A DNA stretch of 64,000 nucleotides from Massilia soli. GTDB taxonomy: Bacteria > Pseudomonadota > Gammaproteobacteria > Burkholderiales > Burkholderiaceae_D. Position numbers and translations under genes: made by a program. This document shows positions 46,506-53,464 of the stretch, piece after piece (position 1 is the stretch's first letter; the number at the start of each line of letters is the position of its first letter). The notes below the pieces were generated by a model. The model saw only the letters and a list, made by a program, of their open reading frames with translations. It was not told where the DNA came from and did not search any database. The stretch spans positions 372,001 through 436,000 of the forward strand of contig NZ_JAFBIL020000005.1 of the NCBI RefSeq assembly GCF_016809835.1, in the 5' to 3' direction.

Positions 46506-46912
46506 GCAACTTTTTTCGAGACCGTTCTTTGTGCTTCAGCTCGATCCTGCGCCTCGATTTCAAGGTCGTGCAAGCCATCCATCACGGCCAGGTGCAGAGC
46601 GTGCAGTCGGTTATACACGGTGACTTCGCTGCAGCGGAGCCCGCTTGCAATTCGCTTCACCGTTAAACTGCCGGCCAAGTAGAACCATTGAGCCACCTCG
46701 AACTGTTGGGGCGATTTTGCGCGGATTCGCACAATGACCAATTCGATCTCTTCCTGAGCCGCCGTTTCAGTGATCGGTCCAGCACAAGCACCAACATGAA
46801 TTTGGACGAGCGAGCAGTAGTTCGATTTGGACGGGTAGCCTAAGCCGCCATCGTCTCGGCGCTTGCACCAAGTCGACCACTCGATAAGACGTTTGTTGAT
46901 GTACTCGATCAC
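46502..46912 (-). CDS. Q-like late antitermination protein
   Basis: 136 residues from a GTG with GAGGAA upstream: MIEYINKRLIEWSTWCKRRD, DGGLGYPSKSNYCSLVQIHV, a region with two helices and QFEVAQWFYLAGSLTVKRIA then a helix-turn-helix-like GLRCSEVTVYNRLHALH. This is the arrangement of Q-type antiterminators of lambdoid phages. The pR'-like promoter and terminator lie at its 3' end, as in lambda. It should modify RNA polymerase to read through late terminators. Confidence 0.75.
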   Translation of the reverse strand: MIEYINKRLIEWSTWCKRRDDGGLGYPSKSNYCSLVQIHVGACAGPITETAAQEEIELVIVRIRAKSPQQFEVAQWFYLAGSLTVKRIASGLRCSEVTVYNRLHALHLAVMDGLHDLEIEAQDRAEAQRTVSKKVA

Positions 46913-47112
46913 TGTTTCCTCGCTTGCGTTTGCTGTTAGGTTTTGACTTGGCTTTTGGTGTGGCCGTTGTTCTTGGGGTTGAATCTTGTTTTTCCTGGTG
47001 CTCGGGGTTGCAGTAGCCTCTCCTCTTCTCTTCTCTTCTGAGATGCACGTCAGTTGCTAGCGCACTCTTCTGAGAATAGACATTGAGACGCACGTCAATT
47101 GCTTGCAGCTTG
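46913..47112 (-). pseudogene. Degenerate region between the replication and Q genes
   Basis: After the stop of the 103-residue replication gene, minus frames continue as short pieces (RLNVYSQKSALATDVHLRRE, then NPEHQEKQDSTPRTTATP with PKAKSKPNSKRKRG). They are polar and Lys/Pro-rich like the disordered middle of phage replication proteins. Two near-copies of GACGTGCATCTCA and TTGCTAGCGC-type sequence are visible. It looks like the decayed continuation of the upstream gene, but a mere spacer cannot be excluded. Confidence 0.4.
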
Positions 47113-47424
47113 CTAGCGTGCTGCTAGCACTGGCTTAGGCCAGTCCGGTGAGATTAAGAAGCCCGCTTGAACGAGGGCATTCAAGTCCAAGTCTTTGCAG
47201 GACAACTTCTTCTCTAGGAACGGAATGTCGCTGGGGATCTGGCCGTCGTTCTGGCTCGCGTAGACCCACAGCAGCATTAGATGGGCCTTGGCTACGTCAG
47301 ACAGCGAGCAGAACGCGTAGTCGTCGAGAATGGCCCGGTGCAGCTTTATCCAGGGCGGATTGCGCTTGCCGTAGTGCTGGAATTCCTCCCAGTTTTTGAC
47401 GGTCAAGAACTGGACTGTGCTCAT
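47113..47424 (-). CDS. N-terminal part of a phage replication-type protein
   Basis: 103 residues. STVQFLTVKNWEEFQHYGKR, then NPPWIKLHRAILDDYAFCSL and AKAHLMLLWVYASQNDGQIP is the well-known N-terminal winged-helix-like domain of phage replisome organisers/replication proteins, which usually continue for another 100-200 residues. Here the frame stops shortly after LVQAGFLISPDW. It is either a naturally short version or a truncated gene. The ATG overlaps the primase-like stop. Confidence 0.65.
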   Translation of the reverse strand: MSTVQFLTVKNWEEFQHYGKRNPPWIKLHRAILDDYAFCSLSDVAKAHLMLLWVYASQNDGQIPSDIPFLEKKLSCKDLDLNALVQAGFLISPDWPKPVLAAR

Positions 47425-48347
47425 GGCTTTCCCCTCATGCGAACTTCAATGATCAGGCGGCACAGCTCAACGATGCCGGCGCGCTGATGCAGGTCGTTCG
47501 CATCCTCGCCGACAACCTCGGACATGCAGTACGGCAGGCCTGTGTCCTTCGCCGCCAACTCTCCGGTTTGCGTCACATCGTTGTCGGCAAAGACAAACGC
47601 GCGCCCCTTAGCCAGGGACCCGACATAGGACAGGTTGTAAGCGTTAAAGCAAACCGCCACAGACGCGTTTAACCGAAGTCTGCGCAGCGCCATCTCGATG
47701 GAGATGCCGGTTGCCAGCCCCTCACAGAAAAACGTCTCCTGAGCCCGCTGGTTGCCCAGCCAGAGCACGCCGCCCTTCGCACGCGTCCCCCACTGCATCT
47801 CCTTATGCCACCGGTGCTCGTCTGCGCGCCAGTCGATCCGTTGGCACCCGACCAGCTCGCCATCGAGGAACTCGTACATCGGCGCGATCAGAGTCGGACC
47901 GCGCACCAGCGCCAGCGCGTTGGGCAGGCCTTTCGATATCAAGTACCCATGTGTCGATGGCTTGCATTGAGCGAGGTGGCGCTTCGTCATCGCGACAGCG
48001 GCGGCGAAACCACGTTTCTTTCGCGCCTCTTCCGTAAGGTCTTCACGCGGGACGCCGCCGGGCCTCGGGATCAGCGGCTCGGCGCCAAACTCGGCATAGC
48101 GCCAACCGTTCGCTGCAGCTTCGCGGTACAGGGTGCCGATGCGGATCTGGCCGGCCGAGCCGATACTGCGCCAGACGGCAAGGGCGGCGTTACGGCAGTA
48201 GGAGGTCGCACCCTTACTCCAATCGTTCCAAAGATCAAATGCGTCCTCGCCGAACTCGGACTTCAAGGCCATCGCCGCACGCACCCAGGTTGCGCGCTCA
48301 ACCGGAGCGATGGCATTGAGGGCGCTGACTGCTTTTGCATAGCTCAT
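47421..48347 (-). CDS. Primase-like protein (PriCT-2 plus TOPRIM)
   Basis: 308 residues from ATG 48347 with GGAG seven bases upstream. The N-terminal PriCT-2-like domain has AVSALNAIAPVERATWVRAA, the middle domain is of the phage/plasmid primase type (KPSTHGYLISKGLPNALALV), and the C-terminal TOPRIM domain has FCEGLATGISIEMAL and FVFADNDVT. No helicase domain follows, so it may prime replication with a host helicase. The frame extends back to 48404 but overlaps the Rha gene. Confidence 0.85.
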   Translation of the reverse strand: MSYAKAVSALNAIAPVERATWVRAAMALKSEFGEDAFDLWNDWSKGATSYCRNAALAVWRSIGSAGQIRIGTLYREAAANGWRYAEFGAEPLIPRPGGVPREDLTEEARKKRGFAAAVAMTKRHLAQCKPSTHGYLISKGLPNALALVRGPTLIAPMYEFLDGELVGCQRIDWRADEHRWHKEMQWGTRAKGGVLWLGNQRAQETFFCEGLATGISIEMALRRLRLNASVAVCFNAYNLSYVGSLAKGRAFVFADNDVTQTGELAAKDTGLPYCMSEVVGEDANDLHQRAGIVELCRLIIEVRMRGKP

Positions 48348-49072
48348 TTGGCGACTCCTTCGCGCTGGAGAAGCTGCCACTTGGCGAACTCGCCCGCCAC
48401 CCATCGGATGCCCTTGGCCGTGAACTTTGTGCTGTTGAACGCGTGGCCACTATCGGCGGTGCCAGCCTTGACAGCGAAACGCCCCGTGTCAAGATGCTGG
48501 GAAAATGGAACCCACTCACCACCGAGGCGATACATGATCTTGCTCTCTTCCAGGAAGTCTCTGAAGGTAGGCTCCTTGATCCCCAGAAGTTTCGCCACCT
48601 GTCGGAATCCCTTGAGACCAGTCGAGTCGGCGTACTTCTCGACGAATGCGACTGCTGGCGCAGCGGCTACTAGCAGCTCAGCCTGGGCGGCGATGAGTTC
48701 CTGCTGGTCGGCGGCGAGGCGGAGTGCTTCGGCGAAGCTTGATGGGATGGCGACGGGCTGCACCGATTCCAGCTCCCGCCAGCGGGCGACCACCTTGCGG
48801 CGAAGTGGAGCGCTGTATCCGGTGAGGAGAGTTTCAGTCAGCTCGCGATCGAGGGCAAATTCAGCCTGCTCTCGGTTCATGCTGTCGAAATAGATGCGTC
48901 CGAATCTGGACACATCTTCTCCGAGGTCGCGCAGCATCGATTCGATGTCGCGCTTCACATGCTGATGCTGCTTTCCGGTTAGCTCCGCAATCTCGCGGCT
49001 CGTCATGATCGAGGGTTGTGTGGCGGTTCCAGCCACGATCGACAAGCCGCCTCCTACGTTGTGGTTCAACAT
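48344..49072 (-). CDS. Rha/KilAC-type antirepressor
   Basis: 242 residues. The N-terminal Rha domain has IMTSREIAELTGKQHQHVKR and IESMLRDLGEDVSRFGRIY. A coiled linker (LRLAADQQELIAAQAELLVA) leads to a KilAC-type C-terminal DNA-binding domain (GLKGFRQVAKLLGIKEPTFR, EESKIMYRLGGEWVPFSQH). Such proteins counter repressors or regulate early lytic genes. It lies downstream of the AlpA gene in the leftward early operon. Confidence 0.87.
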   Translation of the reverse strand: MLNHNVGGGLSIVAGTATQPSIMTSREIAELTGKQHQHVKRDIESMLRDLGEDVSRFGRIYFDSMNREQAEFALDRELTETLLTGYSAPLRRKVVARWRELESVQPVAIPSSFAEALRLAADQQELIAAQAELLVAAAPAVAFVEKYADSTGLKGFRQVAKLLGIKEPTFRDFLEESKIMYRLGGEWVPFSQHLDTGRFAVKAGTADSGHAFNSTKFTAKGIRWVAGEFAKWQLLQREGVAK

Positions 49073-49081
49073 AGCTGCTCC

Positions 49082-49300
49082 TCAAGCGGACTTGGATTCG
49101 ATCAGCTTGCGAATGTCCTCGGCTCTCCAGACAGTCACGCCAGGGGACAGCTTCACACCAGCAGGATAGTGCCCCACTTTGATTCCGTGATACCACGCAG
49201 TGCGGCCCACTGGGATGAGCGGAGGAATTGGAGGTACTGCTTTCGGATTGCCGAGGATTTGGCGGATTCGCAGGAATCCAGTTTCAGGAAGAGCGTTCAT
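49082..49300 (-). CDS. AlpA-family helix-turn-helix regulator
   Basis: 72 residues from ATG 49300: MNALPETGFLRIRQILGNPK, then IPVGRTAWYHGIKVGHYPAG, VKLSPGVTVWRAEDIRKLIE. The pattern R-T-W-x3-I-x2-G-x-YPAxVKLSPxxTxWRxEDI is AlpA/excisionase-type winged helix. An ATG at 49312 is also possible. It is the intact relative of the decayed AlpA gene at 13835-14063. Probably controls early genes or excision. Confidence 0.82.
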   Translation of the reverse strand: MNALPETGFLRIRQILGNPKAVPPIPPLIPVGRTAWYHGIKVGHYPAGVKLSPGVTVWRAEDIRKLIESKSA

Positions 49301-49412
49301 GTTCGCATCCATTCGAAGTGACCGTAATTGGCCGATGGATGCACTATGAAAGAGTAAAGCCGGCAATAATATACCGAGCGCCAGTCAACGCTAGACGAAC
49401 GCCACTGGTCGA

Positions 49413-50216
49413 CTAGCGACCGGTAGCGCTCGTTAGCTTTCTGTCGGCAAGTAGCCATTCATAAATCGTTGTTTGCGCTCGCTGCTCGCTTATAGCAGTC
49501 TTGAAGAATGATGCCTTTTCAATCGCTAACGGGGCTAGAAGGAATGACGCCCGGTAGGGGGACGGAAATGACTTTGACTTGTACTGTTCGACCACCCATT
49601 CCCGGAGATTTGTCATCGGTAAGTTTGCGATATCTGCGCCCTTTTTACTATGCGCGCGACGCTGCATTTTTTCTGCTGCGATCCCAGTTTCCCATCCAGT
49701 AAAAAAAGTACATGAACCCATAGAACCCGCAGCAATAGCCATCAACTCAATCGATCGACGGCCATCGCCTTGCTTGGCTGCAAAGGCGGCCTCGTCAATT
49801 TTGCGGAGCGCATGCGCAGCCAAGACTTGAATGCTACCTAGCCTAGGTGAAATCGCAGCAAGCTTCTCCCAATCCGGTCCGATGTCGCGGGCGAGCCAGT
49901 CATCAAGGACGGTATCTTCGCCCTCCATCGCGATGACGCCATCCGGCGTGCATGCCGCTCGATTTTTTTCGTTGTCTTCAACCGTGCCATCCTGGATCGC
50001 GCCCTGCCACCAACAGGCCGAATTTTCTGCACCCTTCTCAAGTTCCACACTCGCGAAATCGATAAGAGCTAGAACATCCTCGTAATACCAATCTGACGAA
50101 TTGGGTGGCTGGCACCGCACTAACGCACCGTGCGCAAGTCGTTGGATATTTCGATCTGAATTCTCGAAAAAGCGATCCCCGCTAGCAGCTTCTTCGATGC
50201 ATAAAAACTTGTACAT
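49413..50216 (-). CDS. Early-region protein of unknown function
   Basis: 267 residues, MYKFLCIEEAASGDRFFENS. A helical C-terminal half includes AAHALRKIDEAAFAAKQGDG and a degenerate helix (TTIYEWLLADRKLTSATG). No membrane segment. The start codon directly follows a run of eight G, which must serve as ribosome site; an in-frame continuation further upstream exists if the run were nine or six G. GC content is lower than in neighbours. No family recognised. It occupies the place where early regulatory or accessory genes are expected. Confidence 0.65.
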   Translation of the reverse strand: MYKFLCIEEAASGDRFFENSDRNIQRLAHGALVRCQPPNSSDWYYEDVLALIDFASVELEKGAENSACWWQGAIQDGTVEDNEKNRAACTPDGVIAMEGEDTVLDDWLARDIGPDWEKLAAISPRLGSIQVLAAHALRKIDEAAFAAKQGDGRRSIELMAIAAGSMGSCTFFTGWETGIAAEKMQRRAHSKKGADIANLPMTNLREWVVEQYKSKSFPSPYRASFLLAPLAIEKASFFKTAISEQRAQTTIYEWLLADRKLTSATGR

Positions 50217-50321
50217 GCCCCCCCCGTTGGATTTACGCTTACTGTTAGCGGTAGTGCATCCAGAGCTTCCGATTGTATCTGAGCTGGGACCGCCACACTA
50301 AGCGACGGTCTCAGTATTTCG

Positions 50322-50648
50322 TTATTCGCCCAAGGGAAGGCGGGAATAGTCGACTCTCTGCCGTCGCCAGATCGCATGCCCCTCGTCGACGCCCGCAACG
50401 AATGCATCAGCAGCCGCGCAACCGGCCACGTACGGCGCGGGTAGTCGCCGCCCGATGAGATGGAACTCCAGCGCCGCACGACAGCCTTCTTGATACTCTG
50501 GACTTCGCTCGGCCCGGCCAGGGAAAAACGCGATGTCCATCAGGCGGTCAACCTTGAGGAGTGCCGCGCGGAGCGACGCGGGCTCCGCTGCTGCACGCGA
50601 AGCGCCCGGTCCGCTAGTGGTCGGAGCCACCATGCTCATGGCATTCAT
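50322..50648 (-). CDS. Early-region hypothetical protein
   Basis: 108 residues from ATG 50648 (overlaps previous stop): MNAMSMVAPTTSGPGASRAA, then SPEYQEGCRAALEFHLIGRR, CAAADAFVAGVDEGHAIWRR. The C-terminal pattern is seen in small proteins of Burkholderiales prophages of unknown function. Soluble. The 105 bases between it and the next gene (50217-50321) hold no recognised feature other than the G tract. Confidence 0.6.
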   Translation of the reverse strand: MNAMSMVAPTTSGPGASRAAAEPASLRAALLKVDRLMDIAFFPGRAERSPEYQEGCRAALEFHLIGRRLPAPYVAGCAAADAFVAGVDEGHAIWRRQRVDYSRLPLGE

Positions 50649-51151
50649 GACACGGCTCCGCTGGTTTCGCCGGCAGGACCGATATAGTGCCGATAATGCG
50701 TAACAGCGCCGTCCGGAAAACGGGCGGCGTTGCTCTGAGCATGCCAACTCCCCTCCTCGGTATCGAAGAACGCCGTGCACGGCAATCCGGTCTCGTCGTC
50801 CCACGCGATGACCACGCGGAGATTTTCAGGCGGCCGGTCTTCGCTGACAGCCTCCCAAGATTCGGCGAGGTCCAGATGCTTACTCAGGGCATTCTTTGAC
50901 CCTGCCTGTCGTGCGACTTCGTCCATCGCCAATGAATTGCCCAGCACCGTTGCTAGTATCTGCTTTGCGCACTTGCTGAAGCAGTCGATGGCATCGAGCC
51001 TTTCCTGGAAATCACCGCCCGTCTCGTCGATGCTTTTCGTCACAGAGTCGAGCAACACCCGGAGACGGAGGCAGCCCATTTCAACATCGCCCGCTAAATT
51101 CCTGATCTGGCTTGCCGCTCCCCCCTTGGCAGTGCTCGTAGCGGCGCTCAT
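50645..51151 (-). CDS. Early-region hypothetical protein
   Basis: 168 residues. An N-terminal helical half (SQIRNLAGDVEMGCLRLRVL, FQERLDAIDCFSKCAKQILA) is followed by a C-terminal beta part (PENLRVVIAWDDETGLPCTA, FFDTEEGSWHAQSNAARFPD, THYRHYIGP), the latter resembling a small DUF551-like domain common in phages. ATGA overlaps at both ends. Function unknown. Confidence 0.6.
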   Translation of the reverse strand: MSAATSTAKGGAASQIRNLAGDVEMGCLRLRVLLDSVTKSIDETGGDFQERLDAIDCFSKCAKQILATVLGNSLAMDEVARQAGSKNALSKHLDLAESWEAVSEDRPPENLRVVIAWDDETGLPCTAFFDTEEGSWHAQSNAARFPDGAVTHYRHYIGPAGETSGAVS

Positions 51152-51588
51152 TCTGCACCGCCGGCTGATTGGCTGAGGGCGAACGCGGCGTCATTCGTGA
51201 GTTCGTGAACGGCATCCAGCGTGTCCGCCAGTTGATTGATCAGGATGCCAAGCCGAATAAGTGTGATGCCGGGGATTCCCGCATCGTCCGCGACCTGGCC
51301 GCTCAGTGACACCAAGCTGCCAATTGCGGAGAGTCCATCGGCGATCGACTGAATTTCATTTTCGGCGTGCGATTGCACAGCCATTAGACGGAGGCGATCG
51401 TCGGCGTTGGCCGCGCGACTGGGCAATCCGTCTTTGAGAAGGTGGAAGAGTTCGCTGGGGGCGCGGTTGGCGTCGTTAAAGTATGGGTTGCTTGCCAACG
51501 ACAACGGGTTCGGCGTTGCGATTTTTTCAGGGCGCGCCGAAAGATCCGAAATTGCTTGCAGGCTTGGCGATTTCATTTTATTATCCAT
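51148..51588 (-). CDS. Early-region hypothetical protein
   Basis: 146 residues from ATG 51588, which has AGGAG nine bases upstream (the ATG at 51597 overlaps that site). LSARPEKIATPNPLSLASNP is followed by a long helical region (ADDRLRLMAVQSHAENEIQS, LIRLGILINQLADTLDAVHE). Its 5' leader is opposite to the candidate antisense RNA at 51591-51721, which would cover its ribosome site. Confidence 0.6.
   Translation of the reverse strand: MDNKMKSPSLQAISDLSARPEKIATPNPLSLASNPYFNDANRAPSELFHLLKDGLPSRAANADDRLRLMAVQSHAENEIQSIADGLSAIGSLVSLSGQVADDAGIPGITLIRLGILINQLADTLDAVHELTNDAAFALSQSAGGAE
51556..51584 (+). promoter_or_regulatory. Candidate rightward promoter of a small antisense RNA
   Basis: TTGCAG (51556-51561), 17 bases, TATTAT (51579-51584). 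It lies inside the start of the leftward gene 51148-51588 and points toward the terminator at 51695-51721. Confidence 0.45.
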
Positions 51589-51590
51589 TT

Positions 51591-51721
51591 TGTGCATCTC
51601 CTAAGGGTGTGACAATCCATCAGCCGTCTTAGATGTTCAAGCATCCTAGACAACAGCTAACCTGGTTCCGCCAGGCCGGTTGTGCTGACATAGAGGGCGA
51701 CCTGCAAGTCGCCCTTTTTTT
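51591..51721 (+). ncRNA. Candidate 130-nt small RNA, antisense to an early leader
   Basis: Bounded by the promoter-like pair at 51556-51584 and a strong plus-strand terminator at 51695-51721. No rightward gene lies upstream for over 5 kb that would need this terminator. The RNA would pair with the ribosome site of the leftward early gene 51148-51588. It resembles the logic of lambda oop RNA, but sequence and position differ. Expression is inferred. Confidence 0.4.
51695..51721 (+). terminator. Strong plus-strand intrinsic terminator
   Basis: GGGCGAC-CTGCAA-GTCGCCC followed by seven T. On the minus strand the hairpin is followed by TCTATG, so only rightward transcripts are terminated. Confidence 0.85.
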
Positions 51722-51745
51722 ACGTCAGGATCTTTCCAGTTAAGT

Positions 51746-51928
51746 TCACTGCATTTCCGCAGCCTCCTCCTCGGCTAAACACTTCTCAATCATCATCAAC
51801 AACTCGCCGTTCATAGAGCGACGGTTGGCGATCGCCATCTCTTTTATTCGATTCCGCATGCCACCTGGCAGCCGAAGAATGAACTGTTCCTTGTCAGCGA
51901 CTTGTTGCTCAGAATTCTGAAGTGCCAT
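51746..51928 (-). CDS. Arc/Mnt-type ribbon-helix-helix protein (leftward)
   Basis: 60 residues with GGAGAG before the ATG. KEQFILRLPGGMRNRIKEMA and NRRSMNGELLMMIEKCLAEE match the Arc/Mnt fold (strand QFILRLP, two helices, RSMNxEL). It opens the leftward early operon and faces the other ribbon-helix-helix gene. As first early gene it is probably the Cro-like or Arc-like side of the switch. Confidence 0.85.
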   Translation of the reverse strand: MALQNSEQQVADKEQFILRLPGGMRNRIKEMAIANRRSMNGELLMMIEKCLAEEEAAEMQ

Positions 51929-51960
51929 GTTGCTCTCCGTGATTTGCGGTTGATCAATCC

Positions 51961-52027
51961 ATGCTACTCGCAAAGTGCGATCATCGCAAGTGCATAGCAT
52001 TGAAATATCGCACTTTGCTAGTATCAT
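51961..52027. promoter_or_regulatory. Divergent promoter-operator region of the ribbon-helix-helix switch
   Basis: GCAAAGTGCGAT (51970-51981) and its exact inverted copy ATCGCACTTTGC (52007-52018) lie 25 bases apart. Rightward promoter: TTGAAA (52000-52005), 16 bases, TATCAT (52022-52027), with the second operator copy in its spacer. Leftward promoter: TTGCGA (51989-51984), 17 bases, TAGCAT (51966-51961), with the first copy in its spacer. Binding at either site would block the corresponding promoter. Confidence 0.7.
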
Positions 52028-52033
52028 CGCCGA

Positions 52034-52411
52034 ATGGAAAAAAAGTCGCCACCCAGCAAAAGCGCAGAACAGTTCATCATCCGATTTCCAGATGGTATGC
52101 GCGATCAGATCGCTGCCGCTGCTAAGGCGCACGGGCGATCTATGAACGCGGAACTCGTCGCGCGCCTGGTTAAGTCGTTTAATCCGATCGAGGATGAGGA
52201 CGACGTGCTGCGTGCAGTTCACGCAATCATCCGATACTCGGCAAAATTCAATGTGGATGTCACGGTCAACTTCTCAGGCTCACCCGAGAGCACTGTGGCT
52301 AAGGCCATCCGAAATGGAAGTCTGCCCGCTGATGCAACCCCGGACGATCTATCGGAGCCAAAAGTAGAAAAAGCTCGCACTCGTGGCGTCCCGAGAAAGC
52401 CTAAACGTTGA
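52034..52411 (+). CDS. Arc-type ribbon-helix-helix repressor (rightward), candidate prophage repressor
   Basis: 125 residues. SAEQFIIRFPDGMRDQIAAA and HGRSMNAELVARLVKSFNP form the Arc domain. A C-terminal half (about 55-125), possibly for oligomerisation or partner binding, ends in a basic tail (VPRKPKR). No ribosome site precedes the ATG and the predicted transcription start falls at or next to it, suggesting a leaderless mRNA, as for lambda cI from PRM. No CI/LexA-type repressor exists elsewhere in the prophage, so this is the best candidate for the lysogeny repressor. Confidence 0.8.
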   Translation: MEKKSPPSKSAEQFIIRFPDGMRDQIAAAAKAHGRSMNAELVARLVKSFNPIEDEDDVLRAVHAIIRYSAKFNVDVTVNFSGSPESTVAKAIRNGSLPADATPDDLSEPKVEKARTRGVPRKPKR

Positions 52412-52430
52412 ATGCGCGAAGGGAGATGTC

Positions 52431-52922
52431 TTGAGCTACGGGATCAGCTGGGTGAAGCTTGAGAAATACGCGGAGATTACGGGGGACTCTGTGGACGCTG
52501 TTATGGCTCGGCGCAAGTCCGGAAAGTGGCTAGACGGCGAGCAATGCAAAATCGTCGACGGAAGGCTTTGGGTCAACCTGCGCTCGGTTGAAGAGTGGAT
52601 TGACGGCGGTGGGCGCGCGAATCGCACGGCCGCTCAGTCTGGTGAAGAGGAGAGCCGGAACGACGTGCGTGCGCCCGCACCGGTCGCTTCGATGGCAAAG
52701 GATGCACTGGTACCAGGGCTTCGGAAGGAAGAAGTGCTGTGGGATATAGCGACCATAGCGCTGTACCTTAAGCGCGAGCCACAGGTGGTTCGCGAGCGCA
52801 TGGCATGCCTGCCGTCTTTCCCAAAATCGATACGGTTGCCAACGAAGACCGGGAGAGCGCAGCCGCTGTTTTTGGCCGAAGAGGTGATCGCCTGGACGAA
52901 GAAATACAAGGACAAGAACTAA
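52431..52922 (+). CDS. Excisionase-like protein with two DNA-binding domains
   Basis: About 163 residues from a TTG with GGGAG six bases upstream. The N-terminal domain (ISWVKLEKYAEITGDSVDAV, MARRKSGKWLDGEQCKIVDG, LWVNLRSVEEWI) is the pattern of phage Xis-like proteins. The C-terminal domain (LWDIATIALYLKREPQVVRE, FPKSIRLPTKTGRAQPLFL, EEVIAWTKKY) is a second AlpA/MerR-like winged helix. Position next to attR puts it just upstream of int in the circular form. An alternative GTG at 52383 would overlap the repressor gene. It probably controls excision and perhaps int expression. Confidence 0.75.
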   Translation: MSYGISWVKLEKYAEITGDSVDAVMARRKSGKWLDGEQCKIVDGRLWVNLRSVEEWIDGGGRANRTAAQSGEEESRNDVRAPAPVASMAKDALVPGLRKEEVLWDIATIALYLKREPQVVRERMACLPSFPKSIRLPTKTGRAQPLFLAEEVIAWTKKYKDKN

Positions 52923-52972
52923 AGCCAGAGCTTCATCAGGAGGTTCTAGCGATACTTTTCTGCGAAAGCGCT

Positions 52973-53224
52973 CTAGTCATCCCAGGGTAGGCCTACAGCG
53001 CCCTCTACAGGCTTGTAGTTAGCGCCGACCACGATCTTGCCGGCAGACGAATCGGAGCGCTTTGCAGTCTCCTGCGGAAGCTTGTCAGTTCCGTCTATCC
53101 ATTTCGCAAACGGCGTCGCCAGGACGCCTGCAGGTACGTACCATTTTTTCTTTCCGGCATCCCACTTCGCGCCTAGCGCACGGGCAGCGTCCTTCTCAGC
53201 GTATGGAACATTTAGCAATATCAT
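52973..53224 (-). CDS. DUF5710-domain protein
   Basis: 83 residues. MILLNVPYAEKDAARALGAK WDAGKKKWYVP is the DUF5710 motif (LNVPYAEKDxAKxLGAxWDxxxKxWYVP), commonly fused to nucleases, primases and mobile-element proteins and thought to bind nucleic acid. Here it stands alone on the minus strand between xis and attR. Ends GLPWDD. Role unknown. Confidence 0.82.
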   Translation of the reverse strand: MILLNVPYAEKDAARALGAKWDAGKKKWYVPAGVLATPFAKWIDGTDKLPQETAKRSDSSAGKIVVGANYKPVEGAVGLPWDD

Positions 53225-53375
53225 CTGTTACTCCCGTCTGGTGACGGCGAATTGTAGACTAGCTTCATCCCTCGTGGGGCAATACGAACGATGGTAGACC
53301 AACCGTTCTGGGATCGATCGTCGCGGGGCATTAGATTTTTTCTTACCAAAGTTCTTACCGATCCGGCACCACATG

Positions 53376-53400
53376 AAAAAGGCCAGCGCACCGGCTGGCC
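53376..53400 (-). terminator. Phage-supplied terminator of tRNA-Pro
   Basis: Minus strand GGCCAGC-CGGTGC-GCTGGCC followed by TTTTTC. It lies 17 bases past the tRNA 3' end inside the prophage and imitates the host terminator at 11206-11225. Confidence 0.8.
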
Positions 53401-53415
53401 TAAGTCATTGAATCC

Positions 53416-53464
53416 ATTGGTCGGGGCGAGAAGATTCGAACTTCCGACCCCTTGCACCCCATGC
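53416..53464. other. attR (49-bp core, inside the intact tRNA-Pro)
   Basis: Identical to 11241-11289. With the host 5' half it rebuilds a complete tRNA-Pro gene, so integration leaves the tRNA functional. Confidence 0.92.

Larger units (their letters stand above)
11241..53464. mobile_element. Complete-looking HK97-like siphophage prophage in tRNA-Pro
   Basis: A 42.2-kb element bounded by the exact 49-bp repeats attL and attR. It holds integrase, excisionase-like protein, a ribbon-helix-helix switch, AlpA, a Rha/KilAC antirepressor, a primase-like protein, Q-like antiterminator, terminase, portal, protease, major capsid, connectors, tail tube, tail chaperones with a frameshift site, a 1613-residue tape measure, tail tip and lysis genes. 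No structural gene looks broken. The only decayed genes are a remnant integrase-AlpA pair near the left end and a short replication gene. A long non-contractile tail is inferred from the tape measure and tube genes and the absence of a sheath. Confidence 0.93.
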
